Positions 7,888 through 15,820 of a stretch of DNA of 41,119 nucleotides are shown piece by piece. Every line of letters begins with the position of its first letter. Position 1 is the stretch's first letter. A program made the translations under genes and the position numbers. The DNA is from Actinomycetes bacterium. GTDB taxonomy: Bacteria; Actinomycetota; CALGFH01. The notes under the pieces are model-generated. The model ran no database searches, was not told the origin of the DNA, and saw nothing but the letters and a program-made list of their open reading frames with translations. Location: positions 1 through 41,119 of the forward strand of contig DASYUT010000043.1 of assembly GCA_036000965.1 (NCBI GenBank), in the 5' to 3' direction.

Positions 7888-8498
7888 TCAGGGTGGCAGT
7901 CGTCGAGGACCATCCGATCTTCCGCAAGGGACTGGTCCACGTGATCGACGCCGCACCGGACCTCCGGCTGACCGGTGCGAGCCGGTCGGTCGAGGAACTG
8001 GACGCCCAAGGCGAGGCACAGGCCGAGGTCGTGCTGCTGGACCTGCACCTGCCCGGACTCAGCGGGGCGGCGGCCGTCACCCATCTGTGCGCCCGCGGCC
8101 AGTCCGTTCTGGTGGTGTCCGCCTCGGAGGCACCCGCCGACGTCATCGAAGCGATCGGGGCCGGCGCCCGAGGCTACCTCACCAAGCAGGCCGAGGAGTC
8201 CGAGATCGTCCGGGCGATTCGCGCCGTCGCGGAGCAACGTACCTATGTCTCGGCGACGCTCGCCTCCTACCTGCTCCAGGCGCCCATCAGGATCACCGAG
8301 CGAGAGCGGGAGATCCTCGAGCTGGTCGCCGGCGGCGAGACCGACCAGGACATCGCGAAGTTGCTGCAGCTCAGCGTCCGTACCGTCCACTCCCACCTGG
8401 ACCGCATCCGCAACAAGACCGGCTCGCGCCGGCGGGCAGACCTGACCCGCTTCGCCCTCGAACGCGGGATTGCGCCCCGCTTCCCCAAAGAGGGGTAG
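7884..8498 (+). CDS. NarL/LuxR-type response regulator
   Basis: This 204-residue cytoplasmic transcription regulator is partner to the kinase it overlaps by four bases. The receiver domain (residues 1-115) has the acidic pair in VVEDHP, phospho-acceptor Asp53 in LLDLHLPG, the conserved Ser/Thr in VVSAS and Lys in YLTKQAEE. The C-terminal LuxR-type helix-turn-helix (about 135-195) has ITEREREILELVAGGETDQDIA and LSVRTVHSHLDRIRNKTG. The targets are unknown. The next gene downstream is separated by 315 bases and a large hairpin, so it is not co-transcribed by default. Confidence 0.95.
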   Translation: MIRVAVVEDHPIFRKGLVHVIDAAPDLRLTGASRSVEELDAQGEAQAEVVLLDLHLPGLSGAAAVTHLCARGQSVLVVSASEAPADVIEAIGAGARGYLTKQAEESEIVRAIRAVAEQRTYVSATLASYLLQAPIRITEREREILELVAGGETDQDIAKLLQLSVRTVHSHLDRIRNKTGSRRRADLTRFALERGIAPRFPKEG

Positions 8499-8567
8499 TT
8501 CGACCCCGGCCGGGTTGGGCACTTCTCCGCCTTGGCAGGGAGTCGGCCCAGCGGGACCATCCAGGGC

Positions 8568-8630
8568 GGCCGAGCCCCCTGGCGAGGATTCGGGGGGTCC
8601 CCATCGGGGCTCGCCAGTGAGGGCTCGGCC
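8568..8630 (+). terminator. Large hairpin after the response regulator
   Basis: GGCCGAGCCC (8568-8577) pairs exactly with GGGCTCGGCC (8621-8630). Inside it, CTGGCGAG (8579-8586) pairs exactly with CTCGCCAG (8610-8617). The result is an 18-bp GC-rich stem with small bulges around a 23-base loop. No T-run follows, as is common for high-GC actinobacterial terminators. It sits about 70 bases past the regulator stop and would end that transcript. It could also be a protein-binding or attenuation structure in front of the DUF6986 gene. Confidence 0.5.
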
Positions 8631-8693
8631 GTCATCGCATGCACGGTCGGCGCGGGCGGTGACTTGTGGTGGGCTCGCCGTCGGACATGAGAC

Positions 8694-8733
8694 GGGGTAC
8701 GGTGTGCCCGCAGAACGGAAACTACATTTCACG
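8694..8733 (+). promoter_or_regulatory. Candidate IclR-controlled promoter of the DUF6986 gene
   Basis: GGGGTACGGT (8694-8703) gives a -10-like TACGGT, and 12 bases further lies the imperfect inverted repeat CGGAAACTACATTTCACG (8716-8733). The same GGGGTACG hexamer region, followed by a CGCAG/GCAG string and an AAACT-containing imperfect palindrome, occurs upstream of the tartronate semialdehyde reductase operon (11064-11100). IclR-family boxes are often of the form TGGAAAN(3-4)TTTCCA. A good -35 box is not seen here. Confidence 0.4.
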
Positions 8734-8813
8734 GCGGAGCCGACCTCGCTGCCCTCACAGACGAAGGGATGGGTCCACGAGGGCGGCCGCTGTGGCCGTT
8801 GCGAGGAGTCCCC

Positions 8814-10079
8814 GTGGCCGCAGCCCTTCCGCGTCTCGGCGTGGACGTTCTGGACGACCTCGACCGACGACTGGCGCCGGCAGACGCCGACCTTGCCGCC
8901 CGCTATCCCGGAGACGCGGGCGGCCGCCAACCGGTGCACACCGTGTACGTCCCTGCCGACCTCATGACTTCCGGGCTCACTGCCGACTGGGGCGCGCAAG
9001 CACGGGCGGCACTCGACCAGCACGCCGCCAGCGCGCCGGCGCTGGCCGAGGCCACCGGAGTCGACGCGACGCTGGTCGCGCGTGTGTTCCCCAGAGTGTT
9101 GGACAAGCTCGCGCGGGAGCCTATCGAGGACCTGCGCCTCGACTTCGAGGACGGGTACGGAGCCCGGCCGGACGAGCAGGAGGACCACGACGCCCTGGCC
9201 GTGGCTCGGGCCCTGGCCACGGAGATCGAAGCAGGGACGTCGCCGCCCTCTGTGGGGCTGCGGATCAAGTGCCTGGAGGCCGCGACCCGGCGCCGAGGGC
9301 TGCGAACGCTGGACCTCTTCCTGAGCGGGCTGCTCGCCCACGCCGCGCTGCCCGACGGGTTCGTCGTCACCCTGCCGAAGGTGACCGACGTGCGTCAGGT
9401 CGAGGCCATGGCCGTGGTCTGCGGCCTACTGGAGCAGGCGCACGGCATGCCCGCGCGCCGACTGAGGTTCGAGATCCAGGTCGAGACGCCGCAGTCGGTC
9501 CTGGCCGCCGACGGGACCGCCGCCGTGGCCAGGATGATCCATGTGGCGGACGGCCGCTGCTCCGGCCTGCACTACGGCACCTACGACTACAGCGCCGCCT
9601 GCGGGATCGCTGCGGCCTACCAGAGCATGGAGCACCCTGTGGCCGATCACGCGAAGGCGGTCATGCAGGTGGCCGCGGCCGCGACCGGCGTCCGCCTGTC
9701 CGACGGGTCCACCAACGTGCTGCCGGTCGGCGACACCCAGGCGGTGCACGCGGCGTGGCGGCTGCACGCCCGCCTGGTCCGCCGGTCCCTGGTGCGCGGC
9801 TACTGGCAGGGCTGGGACATGCACCCGGCCCAGCTGCCCACCCGCTACCTGGCGACCTACGCCTTCTTCCGGGAGGGTCTGCCGGCGGCGGCGGCCCGGC
9901 TGCGGGCGTATGCCGAACGCACCGCCGGCGGCGTGCTCGACGAGCCGGCCACGGCACAGGCGCTGGCCGGGTTCGTGGCCCGTGGCCTCGACTGCCAGGC
10001 GTTGGACGCGACCGAGGTCCAGGAGCTCACCGGGCTGGACCACACGGTAATCGACCGCTATGCGAGGCGAACTGGCTGA
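8814..10079 (+). CDS. DUF6986 family protein, aldolase/citrate-lyase-like
   Basis: This 421-residue protein resembles the HpcH/HpaI-aldolase and citrate-lyase-beta TIM-barrel superfamily. An acidic metal-site motif RLDFEDGYGAR (about residues 115-125), LRIKCLEA, VVTLPKV, FEIQVETPQS and HYGTYDYSAACGI occur in barrel order. I recall it as the DUF6986 group, which recurs near purine and glyoxylate genes in Actinobacteria and has no assigned reaction. A C-C bond lyase or a glyoxylate-condensing reaction is a reasonable inference. The start chosen is GTG 8814, five bases after GAGGAG; an ATG at 8769 is in frame but has no ribosome site. Its promoter region resembles that of the big purine operon, and the IclR regulator gene follows. 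Confidence 0.8.
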   Translation: MAAALPRLGVDVLDDLDRRLAPADADLAARYPGDAGGRQPVHTVYVPADLMTSGLTADWGAQARAALDQHAASAPALAEATGVDATLVARVFPRVLDKLAREPIEDLRLDFEDGYGARPDEQEDHDALAVARALATEIEAGTSPPSVGLRIKCLEAATRRRGLRTLDLFLSGLLAHAALPDGFVVTLPKVTDVRQVEAMAVVCGLLEQAHGMPARRLRFEIQVETPQSVLAADGTAAVARMIHVADGRCSGLHYGTYDYSAACGIAAAYQSMEHPVADHAKAVMQVAAAATGVRLSDGSTNVLPVGDTQAVHAAWRLHARLVRRSLVRGYWQGWDMHPAQLPTRYLATYAFFREGLPAAAARLRAYAERTAGGVLDEPATAQALAGFVARGLDCQALDATEVQELTGLDHTVIDRYARRTG

Positions 10080-10201
10080 GGGTGTGGCGGTGCCGGCCGA
10101 GGAGCGCCATAGTGGTCATCCGTGCCCGTCACCCGGATGCCGTTTCCACACCGTGGGCAGGATTGGGGAATCCGTAGCTCCAACGCACGGGTCGTTCGAA
10201 C

Positions 10202-10216
10202 AGGAGGCCGGTCATC
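10202..10216 (+). promoter_or_regulatory. Ideal ribosome site in front of an ATC codon
   Basis: AGGAGG (10202-10207) lies six bases before ATC (10214-10216), which is in frame with the IclR gene and ten codons upstream of the first GTG. The peptide so added (IATAERTTGG, or MATAERTTGG if initiated) is a normal IclR N-terminal lead. The GTG at 10244 has only a distant GAGG. Initiation at an AUC codon is therefore likely. Confidence 0.5.
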
Positions 10217-10243
10217 GCCACCGCTGAGAGGACCACAGGCGGC

Positions 10244-10993
10244 GTGCAGTCGGTGGAGCGCGCCCTATCCCTGCTCGAGAGCCTCGCCGACCTGGGACAG
10301 GAGCAGGAGGTCGGCGTGAGCGAGCTGCGCACCGTGACGGGACTGCCCTTTGGCACCATTCACCGGTTGCTCGGCACGCTCGTGCTGCACGGCTACGCCC
10401 GGCAGAATCCGGAGACCCACAAGTACACACTTGGCCCACGCCTGCTGCGCCTCGGTGACGCGGCCGGGCGCCACTTCGGCGGGTGGGCACGTCCCTTCCT
10501 CACCGAGCTGATGGAGGTCAGCGGTGAGTCGGCCAACCTGGTCATGCTGGACGGCGACCATGCCGTCTATGTCGCGCAGGTGGCCTCTCGCAAGCACAAT
10601 GTCCGGATGTTCACCGAGGTGGGACGCCGAGTACTGCCGCACTCGACCGCGGTCGGCAAGGTCCTGCTCGCCTTCCGCCCGCGGCCTGCGATGGAGGCAC
10701 TGCTGGACCGAACCGGTCTGCCGCCGCGCACACCGCGGACCATCGTCGACCGGAACAAGTTCCTCGCCGAGCTCGACGTGGTCGCGCGTCAGGGATACGC
10801 GGTCGACGACGGTGAGGAGGAGATCGGCGTCCGCTGTCTGGCGGTGCCGGTGTTCGGCGTCGGGGACAGCGTAGCCGCCGTGTCGGTCTCCGCGCCCGAA
10901 GGACGCCTTCGTCGGGATGACTACGAGCGCCTGCTGCCAGAGATGATGCGCATCTCAGCAGCGATGACAGGCAGCCTCGTCGCCGCGTCCTGA
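10244..10993 (+). CDS. IclR-family transcriptional regulator
   Basis: This 249-residue DNA-binding regulator (259 if begun at the ATC codon 10214) probably controls the purine/glyoxylate genes on both sides. The winged helix-turn-helix spans about residues 1-62 (QSVERALSLLESLAD, VSELRTVTGLPFGTIHRLLGTL, YTLGPRLLRLG). The effector domain covers about 75-245, with VYVAQVASRKHNVRMFTEVGRR, PHSTAVGKVLLA, GYAVDDGEEEIGVRCLAVPVF and a final conserved helix region. The effector-loop residues are the usual kind for small organic acids such as glyoxylate or allantoin derivatives, but the ligand cannot be read from sequence. Matching elements upstream of the DUF6986 gene and of the 13-gene operon are the likely binding sites. 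Confidence 0.93.
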   Translation: MQSVERALSLLESLADLGQEQEVGVSELRTVTGLPFGTIHRLLGTLVLHGYARQNPETHKYTLGPRLLRLGDAAGRHFGGWARPFLTELMEVSGESANLVMLDGDHAVYVAQVASRKHNVRMFTEVGRRVLPHSTAVGKVLLAFRPRPAMEALLDRTGLPPRTPRTIVDRNKFLAELDVVARQGYAVDDGEEEIGVRCLAVPVFGVGDSVAAVSVSAPEGRLRRDDYERLLPEMMRISAAMTGSLVAAS

Positions 10994-11044
10994 ACCGGTC
11001 TGCACGCGGCGGCTCGCGGCCAGGCTGCAGCTGTCCACGAAGGC

Positions 11045-11100
11045 TTGACGGGGCGTCCGACTCGGGGTACGTTCCACCCACGCAGTGGGTAAACTTTCCC
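11045..11100 (+). promoter_or_regulatory. Promoter and candidate IclR operator of the purine operon
   Basis: TTGACG (11045-11050), a 17-base spacer and TACGTT (11068-11073) form a near-consensus housekeeping promoter. Thirteen bases further lies GGGTAAACTTTCCC (11087-11100), an almost perfect palindrome placed over the expected transcription start, as for a repressor. A second GGAAA string follows at 11108-11112. The GGGGTACG core is shared with the region upstream of the DUF6986 gene. The leader to the first gene is about 160 bases. Confidence 0.55.
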
Positions 11101-11185
11101 GCATTACGGAAAGCGCTAGGGAGCGACCCGCCGTCCGAGAGGAGTTCTCCGGTCGGCGAAGACCTTCGCGCCGCTGGACCAGCAG

Positions 11186-11215
11186 CGGGTTGGGCATGCA
11201 CGGGTTGGGCATGCA
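11186..11215. repeat. 15-bp exact tandem duplication in operon leader
   Basis: CGGGTTGGGCATGCA occurs twice without a mismatch (11186-11200 and 11201-11215). Each copy carries an ATG, so the duplication doubles the possible start of the small leader frame described next. Confidence 0.9.
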
Positions 11216-11246
11216 GAAGTTGCTGAACGAGGAGGGCCGCCGATGA
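11196..11246 (+). CDS. Possible 16-codon leader peptide
   Basis: ATG 11196 (or ATG 11211 in the second repeat copy) opens a short frame, MHGLGMQKLLNEEGRR. Its TGA stop (11244-11246) overlaps the ATG of the reductase gene as ATGA. The reductase ribosome site lies inside this frame. Such an arrangement can couple translation of the first operon gene to a leader peptide, but the frame has no ribosome site of its own and may be chance. Confidence 0.25.
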   Translation: MHGLGMQKLLNEEGRR

Positions 11247-12139
11247 CGGCGATCGGGTTCATCGGCCTCGGCGTGATGGGCAGACCCATGGCCGAGCACC
11301 TGGTCCGCGCCGGCCACGAGCTCACCGTCCACAACCGTTCCGAGGAACCAGTGCGCGCCCTGGTCGCGGCGGGCGCGAAGGCGGGCGGCTCGGCGGCCGA
11401 CGTGACGGCCGGCGCCGACGTCGTCATCACCATGGTGCCCGACTCCCCCGACGTCGAGGACGTGGTGCTCGGCGACGACGGCGTCCTTTCGGCCGCGCGC
11501 GACGGGCTCCTGCTGATCGACATGAGCACGATCCGGCCCGACACGGCCCGCCTGGTGGGCGACGCGGCGCGGGCCCGCGGGGTGCGGTTCCTCGACGCCC
11601 CGGTGAGCGGCGGCGAGGTCGGCGCCGTGGAGGCGACCCTCTCGATCATGGTCGGCGGCGCCGCCGAGGACTTCGACGCCGCCCTGCCCGTCCTCGAGGT
11701 ACTGGGCAAGACGGTCGTGCACGTCGGGCCGGTCGGCTCCGGTCAAACCGTGAAGGCCGCCAACCAGCTCATCGTCGCCGGCGTGATCGAGCTGGTCAGC
11801 GAGGCGATCGTGCTGCTGGAAGCCCACGGGGTCGACATGGCGCCGGCCATCAAGGTGCTGGCAGGCGGGCTGGCCGGCAACCAGATCCTGGAGCGCAAGG
11901 CCGCCGGGATGCTGGCCCGCAAGTTCGACCCTGGCTTCCGCATCGACCTGCACCACAAGGACATGCAGATCGTCCAGGCGGCGGCCCGCGACGCCGGTGT
12001 GGCCATTCCGGTGACGGCGCTGGTCGCCCAGATGCTGGTTGCGCTGCGCAGCCTGGACCGCGGCTCGCTCGACCACAGCGCCATCCTGACGCTGATCGCC
12101 GACCTGTCCGGCCGCGGCGGTCCCCGTCCCACCGCCTGA
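11243..12139 (+). CDS. glxR: 2-hydroxy-3-oxopropionate (tartronate semialdehyde) reductase
   Basis: This 298-residue member of the beta-hydroxyacid dehydrogenase family reduces tartronate semialdehyde, made by glyoxylate carboligase, to D-glycerate with NAD(P)H. The Rossmann motif GFIGLGVMGRPMAEHL is at the N-terminus. The substrate-binding DAPVSGGEVGA, the catalytic Lys in GSGQTVKAANQL and the C-terminal HHKDMQ helix are all in the right order. The ATG at 11243 has GAGGAGG eight bases upstream. It is the first gene of a 13-gene operon that also contains the carboligase, hydroxypyruvate isomerase and glycerate kinase, which makes this role more likely than hydroxyisobutyrate dehydrogenase. 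Confidence 0.9.
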   Translation: MTAIGFIGLGVMGRPMAEHLVRAGHELTVHNRSEEPVRALVAAGAKAGGSAADVTAGADVVITMVPDSPDVEDVVLGDDGVLSAARDGLLLIDMSTIRPDTARLVGDAARARGVRFLDAPVSGGEVGAVEATLSIMVGGAAEDFDAALPVLEVLGKTVVHVGPVGSGQTVKAANQLIVAGVIELVSEAIVLLEAHGVDMAPAIKVLAGGLAGNQILERKAAGMLARKFDPGFRIDLHHKDMQIVQAAARDAGVAIPVTALVAQMLVALRSLDRGSLDHSAILTLIADLSGRGGPRPTA

Positions 12140-12150
12140 TAGGGGTCGAC

Positions 12151-12990
12151 ATGCTGGTTGCCCGCCCCACGACACTGGCCGAGGTCTTCGACGCGCTCGA
12201 CGAGCTGCCTGACGCGCACCTGCTGGCCGGCGGCACCGACCTGATGGTGGAGGTGAACTTCGGCCACCGGCGTCCGCCGTCCGTGGTCGCGCTGCGCCGC
12301 GTCGAGGAGCTGCGAGGCTACGACGTGCTCGACGACGAGGTCGTGCTCCGCGCTGGAACCACCTGGACGGAGGTCGAGAACGACCTGGTAGACGTCCTTC
12401 CCGGGCTGGCGGCGGCCGCCCGGACGGTGGGCTCGCCCCAGATGCGCAACGCCGGCACCGTAGGCGGGAACGTCGGCACCGCCAGCCCGGCGGGCGACGG
12501 GCTGCCGGTGCTCGGCGCGATGGACGCCACCATCGTGCTCGCCAGCCGCGGCGGCGACCGCCGGCTGCCGCTGGCCGAGTTCATCACCGGGGTCAAGCGC
12601 ACCGCGATCCAGCCGGGCGAGGTCATCCGGGAGGTCCGGGTGCCCCGCCTCGACGGTCCACAGCAGTTCCTCAAGGTGGGCACCCGCAACGCGATGGTGA
12701 TCTCGATCGTGGTCTGCGGCCTGGTCGTCGACCGGGCCGGCCGCAGCGTGCGGCTCGGCCTCGGCTCGGTGTCGCCGCGGCCGCTGCGGGCCACCGCCGC
12801 CGAGGAGTTCATCGCCGGTGAGATCGACTGGGACGCCATGACCGCCCCGCCGGACGCGGTGGCCAGGTTCGGCCAGCTGGCCCGCGATGCCGCCACCCCC
12901 ATCTCCGACCAGCGCGGCACGGCCGAGTTCCGCCGGCACGCCGTCGGAGTGGTCGCCACCCGAGCACTGCAGAGGAGCCTCGCCGCATGA
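12151..12990 (+). CDS. Xanthine dehydrogenase family, FAD-binding subunit
   Basis: This 279-residue subunit carries FAD between the iron-sulfur centres and NAD+. Both FAD signatures are present: LLAGGTDLMVE near residue 25-35 and the phosphate-binding RNAGTVGGNVG near 105-115. The C-terminal CO-dehydrogenase flavoprotein domain has KVGTRNAMVISIV and LGLGSVSPRPLRAT. It starts eleven bases after the reductase with AGGGGT upstream and overlaps the next gene by four bases. The three-subunit order FAD, 2Fe-2S, molybdenum and the uricase next door support xanthine (or hypoxanthine) as substrate rather than CO or nicotinate. Confidence 0.93.
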   Translation: MLVARPTTLAEVFDALDELPDAHLLAGGTDLMVEVNFGHRRPPSVVALRRVEELRGYDVLDDEVVLRAGTTWTEVENDLVDVLPGLAAAARTVGSPQMRNAGTVGGNVGTASPAGDGLPVLGAMDATIVLASRGGDRRLPLAEFITGVKRTAIQPGEVIREVRVPRLDGPQQFLKVGTRNAMVISIVVCGLVVDRAGRSVRLGLGSVSPRPLRATAAEEFIAGEIDWDAMTAPPDAVARFGQLARDAATPISDQRGTAEFRRHAVGVVATRALQRSLAA

Positions 12991-13502
12991 GCGTGCAACC
13001 GGCCGCCCCGGACGCCCAGCCCACCGAGAGCTACCGCCTGTCGGTCAACGGCAAGGACCGGGAGGTCGCCGACGCCTGGATCGGCGAGAGCCTGCTCTAC
13101 GTGCTCAGGGAGCGCCTCGCCCTCCCCGGCGCCAAGAACGCCTGCGAGCAGGGCGAGTGCGGCTCCTGCTCGGTGATGCTCGACGGCACCCTGGTGGCCT
13201 CCTGCTGCGTGATGGCCGCCGACGCGGTCGGCAGCGACGTCCGCACTGTCGAGGGCCTGAGCCCCGAGGGCGAGCTGACCGACGTCCAGCGGGCCTTCTT
13301 CGAGCAGGGTGCCGTGCAGTGCGGCTTCTGCATCCCCGGGATGATCGTGGCCATGCACGACCTGCTGGACCGCCGGCCCGACGCCGACGAGCTGGCGCTG
13401 CGCGAGGCCCTCTCCGGCAACCTGTGCCGCTGCACCGGATACGGCAGGATCTTCGCCGCCTTCCACGCCGTCAAGGAGGAGCGCGCCCGTGCCAGCACCT
13501 AG
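12987..13502 (+). CDS. Xanthine dehydrogenase family, 2Fe-2S subunit
   Basis: This 171-residue electron-transfer subunit carries two [2Fe-2S] clusters. The plant-type ferredoxin domain has CEQGECGSC and a fourth Cys in ASCC (about residues 52-75). The helical second domain has CGFCIPGM and CRCTGYGRI (about 112-153). It starts inside the stop of the FAD subunit (ATGA) and overlaps the molybdenum subunit by 14 bases, so the three are made in fixed ratio. An N-terminal extension of about 15 residues precedes the ferredoxin fold, which is within the family range. Confidence 0.95.
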   Translation: MSVQPAAPDAQPTESYRLSVNGKDREVADAWIGESLLYVLRERLALPGAKNACEQGECGSCSVMLDGTLVASCCVMAADAVGSDVRTVEGLSPEGELTDVQRAFFEQGAVQCGFCIPGMIVAMHDLLDRRPDADELALREALSGNLCRCTGYGRIFAAFHAVKEERARAST

Positions 13503-15807
13503 CCTGCCAAGCACCTTCACGCGCACGCGCCGGGCTCCCGGCCTGGGCGAGAGCGTCCTGCGGCCGGACGCCCCGGCCAAGACCAAGGGCGAGTTCGCCT
13601 TCTCCTCCGACCTGTGGACGGAGGGCATGGTCTGGGGCGCGACCCTGCGCAGCCCCCACCCATACGCCCGCATCCGGGTGATGGACACCGCCCCGGCCCT
13701 CGCCATCCCGGGCGTGCACGCGGTGATCACCAACGACGACCTGTGGGGCAGCCGGACCTACGGCCTGGAGCACCACGACCAGCCGGTGTTCGCCGACGGG
13801 GTGGTGCGGTTCCACGGCGAGCCGGTCGCCGCCGTCGCCGCCGACCACCCCGAGATCGCCCGCCGGGCCGCCGACGCGATCGTGGTGGACTACGAGGTCC
13901 TCGCCCCGGTCGTCGACCCCGAGGCGGCCATGGTCGGCGAGGCCATCCACCCCGCCGGCAACCTGTTCAGGCACCTGAGGGTCCGCTTCGGAGACCCGGA
14001 CGCCCAGGGTGAGGTGGTCGTCGAGGGCGACTACGAGGTCGGCATGCAGGACCAGGCGTTCCTCGGCCCGGAGTCCGGCCTGGCCGTGCCGAGCGAGGAC
14101 GGCGGCGTCGAGCTGTACGTCGCCACCCAGTGGCTGCACGTCGACCGCGACCAGATCGCCGCCTGCCTGAACCTGCCAAGGGAGAAGGTGCGGCTCACCC
14201 TCGCCGGGACCGGCGGCGCCTTCGGCGGCCGCGAGGACCTGTCCATGCAGATCCACGCCTGCCTGCTGGCCCTGGTCACGCGCAAGCCGGTCAAGATGGT
14301 GTACAGCCGCGAGGAGTCGTTCTTCGGCCACGTCCATCGCCACCCTGCCCGGCTCTGGTACCGCCACCACGCCTCCCGCGACGGGCGGCTGGTCAACGTC
14401 GAATGCCGAATGGTGTTCGACGGCGGCGCGTACACCTCGTCGTCGACGGCGGTGATCTCCAATGCCTCCGCCTTCGCCCCCGGCCCCTACTTCACCCCGA
14501 ACGCGAAAGTCGACGGCTTCGCCGTGCGCACCAACAACCCGCCGTGCGGCGCGATGCGCGGCTTCGGCGCGGTGCAGACCTCCTTCGCCGCCGAGGCGCA
14601 GATGGACAAGCTGGCCGCGGCCCTCGGGATCGACCCGGTCGAGCTGCGCCTGCGCAACGCGCTGAAGACCCACGACCAGCTGATCACCGGGCAGGTGATC
14701 ACCGGCACCGCCCCGGTCGCCGAGTGCATCGTCGCCTGCCGCGACCTGCCGATGCCGGAGCCACTGTCGGCCGACGCGCCGGTGATGTCGCTGCCGGGAG
14801 GTGCCGGGCTGACCGCCCTGCATGGCGACGTGCGGCGCGGCGTCGGCTTCGCGGTCGGGTTCAAGAACCTGGCCTTCTCCGAGGGGTTCGACGACTACTC
14901 CACCGCGCGGGTGCGCCTGGAGCTCGGCCCGGGCGGCGAGCCGGTGGCCACGGTGCACGTCGCCACCGCCGAGGTCGGCCAGGGGTTCGTCACCATCGGC
15001 CAGCAGATCGCCCGCGCCGAGCTGGGCGTGACCGAGGTCGTCGTCCACCCCGCCGACACCCAGGTCGGCTCCGCCGGCTCCACCAGCGCCTCGCGCCAGA
15101 CGATGATGTCCGGCGGCGCGGTGCAAATGGCCTGCTCGGCCGTTCGCGAGGTGATCCTCGAGCGGGCGGCCCTCGACCTGCACCTGGCGCCGGCGGACAT
15201 GGTGCTGGAAGAGGGCGAGCTGGTGACCAAGGACGGCGCCGCCAGCGTGTCGCTGGCCGACGCGCTGCGCGCCGGCCCGATCGAGGCGACCCGCGAGTTC
15301 CACCACGCCCCGACGGAGCCGCTCGACGAGAACGGCCAGGGCAACGCGCACTGGTCCCTGGCGTTCGCCGCGCACCGCGCGGTGGTCGACGTCGACCCGG
15401 AACTCGGGCTGGTGCGCGTCGTCCAGGTGGCCACCGCCCAGGACATCGGGCGGGCGCTGAACCCCTTGGCCGTCACCGGCCAGATCGAGGGCGGCATCGC
15501 GCAGGGCGTCGGGCTCGCCGTGATGGAGGAGATCATCGTCGAGGAGGGACGGGTCAGGAACCCGTCGTTCACCGACTACCTGCTCCCGACCGCCCTGGAC
15601 ATGCCACCGGTGGTGCAGACCTGGATCGAGCAGCCCGAGCGGGGAGCGCCGTACGGGGCCAAGGGCGTCGGCGAGCCGCCGACCATCTCCTCGACCGGGG
15701 CGGTGGTGGCCGCCATCCGGCAGGCGACCAACCTGCCGCTGAACCGGATCCCGGTGCGGCCGGACGACATCGCGCTGTCCCCGGAGGCAGCCGCCCGACT
15801 AGCGTGA
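13489..15807 (+). CDS. Xanthine dehydrogenase family, molybdopterin-binding catalytic subunit
   Basis: This 772-residue subunit holds the molybdenum cofactor and hydroxylates the purine ring (hypoxanthine to xanthine to urate). The small domain (residues 15-140) includes DAPAKTKGEFAFSSD and GEPVAAVAADHPEIA. The cofactor domain has GTGGAFGGRED, GAMRGFGAVQ, VGQGF and SRQTMMSGGA. The catalytic Glu sits in GAKGVGEPPT near the C-terminus. The start is a GTG inside the preceding gene. Length is that of the bacterial three-subunit enzymes. Substrate choice within the family is inferred from the uricase gene directly downstream. Confidence 0.95.
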   Translation: MPAPSLPSTFTRTRRAPGLGESVLRPDAPAKTKGEFAFSSDLWTEGMVWGATLRSPHPYARIRVMDTAPALAIPGVHAVITNDDLWGSRTYGLEHHDQPVFADGVVRFHGEPVAAVAADHPEIARRAADAIVVDYEVLAPVVDPEAAMVGEAIHPAGNLFRHLRVRFGDPDAQGEVVVEGDYEVGMQDQAFLGPESGLAVPSEDGGVELYVATQWLHVDRDQIAACLNLPREKVRLTLAGTGGAFGGREDLSMQIHACLLALVTRKPVKMVYSREESFFGHVHRHPARLWYRHHASRDGRLVNVECRMVFDGGAYTSSSTAVISNASAFAPGPYFTPNAKVDGFAVRTNNPPCGAMRGFGAVQTSFAAEAQMDKLAAALGIDPVELRLRNALKTHDQLITGQVITGTAPVAECIVACRDLPMPEPLSADAPVMSLPGGAGLTALHGDVRRGVGFAVGFKNLAFSEGFDDYSTARVRLELGPGGEPVATVHVATAEVGQGFVTIGQQIARAELGVTEVVVHPADTQVGSAGSTSASRQTMMSGGAVQMACSAVREVILERAALDLHLAPADMVLEEGELVTKDGAASVSLADALRAGPIEATREFHHAPTEPLDENGQGNAHWSLAFAAHRAVVDVDPELGLVRVVQVATAQDIGRALNPLAVTGQIEGGIAQGVGLAVMEEIIVEEGRVRNPSFTDYLLPTALDMPPVVQTWIEQPERGAPYGAKGVGEPPTISSTGAVVAAIRQATNLPLNRIPVRPDDIALSPEAAARLA

Positions 15808-15820
15808 GGAGTCGGAGGCC

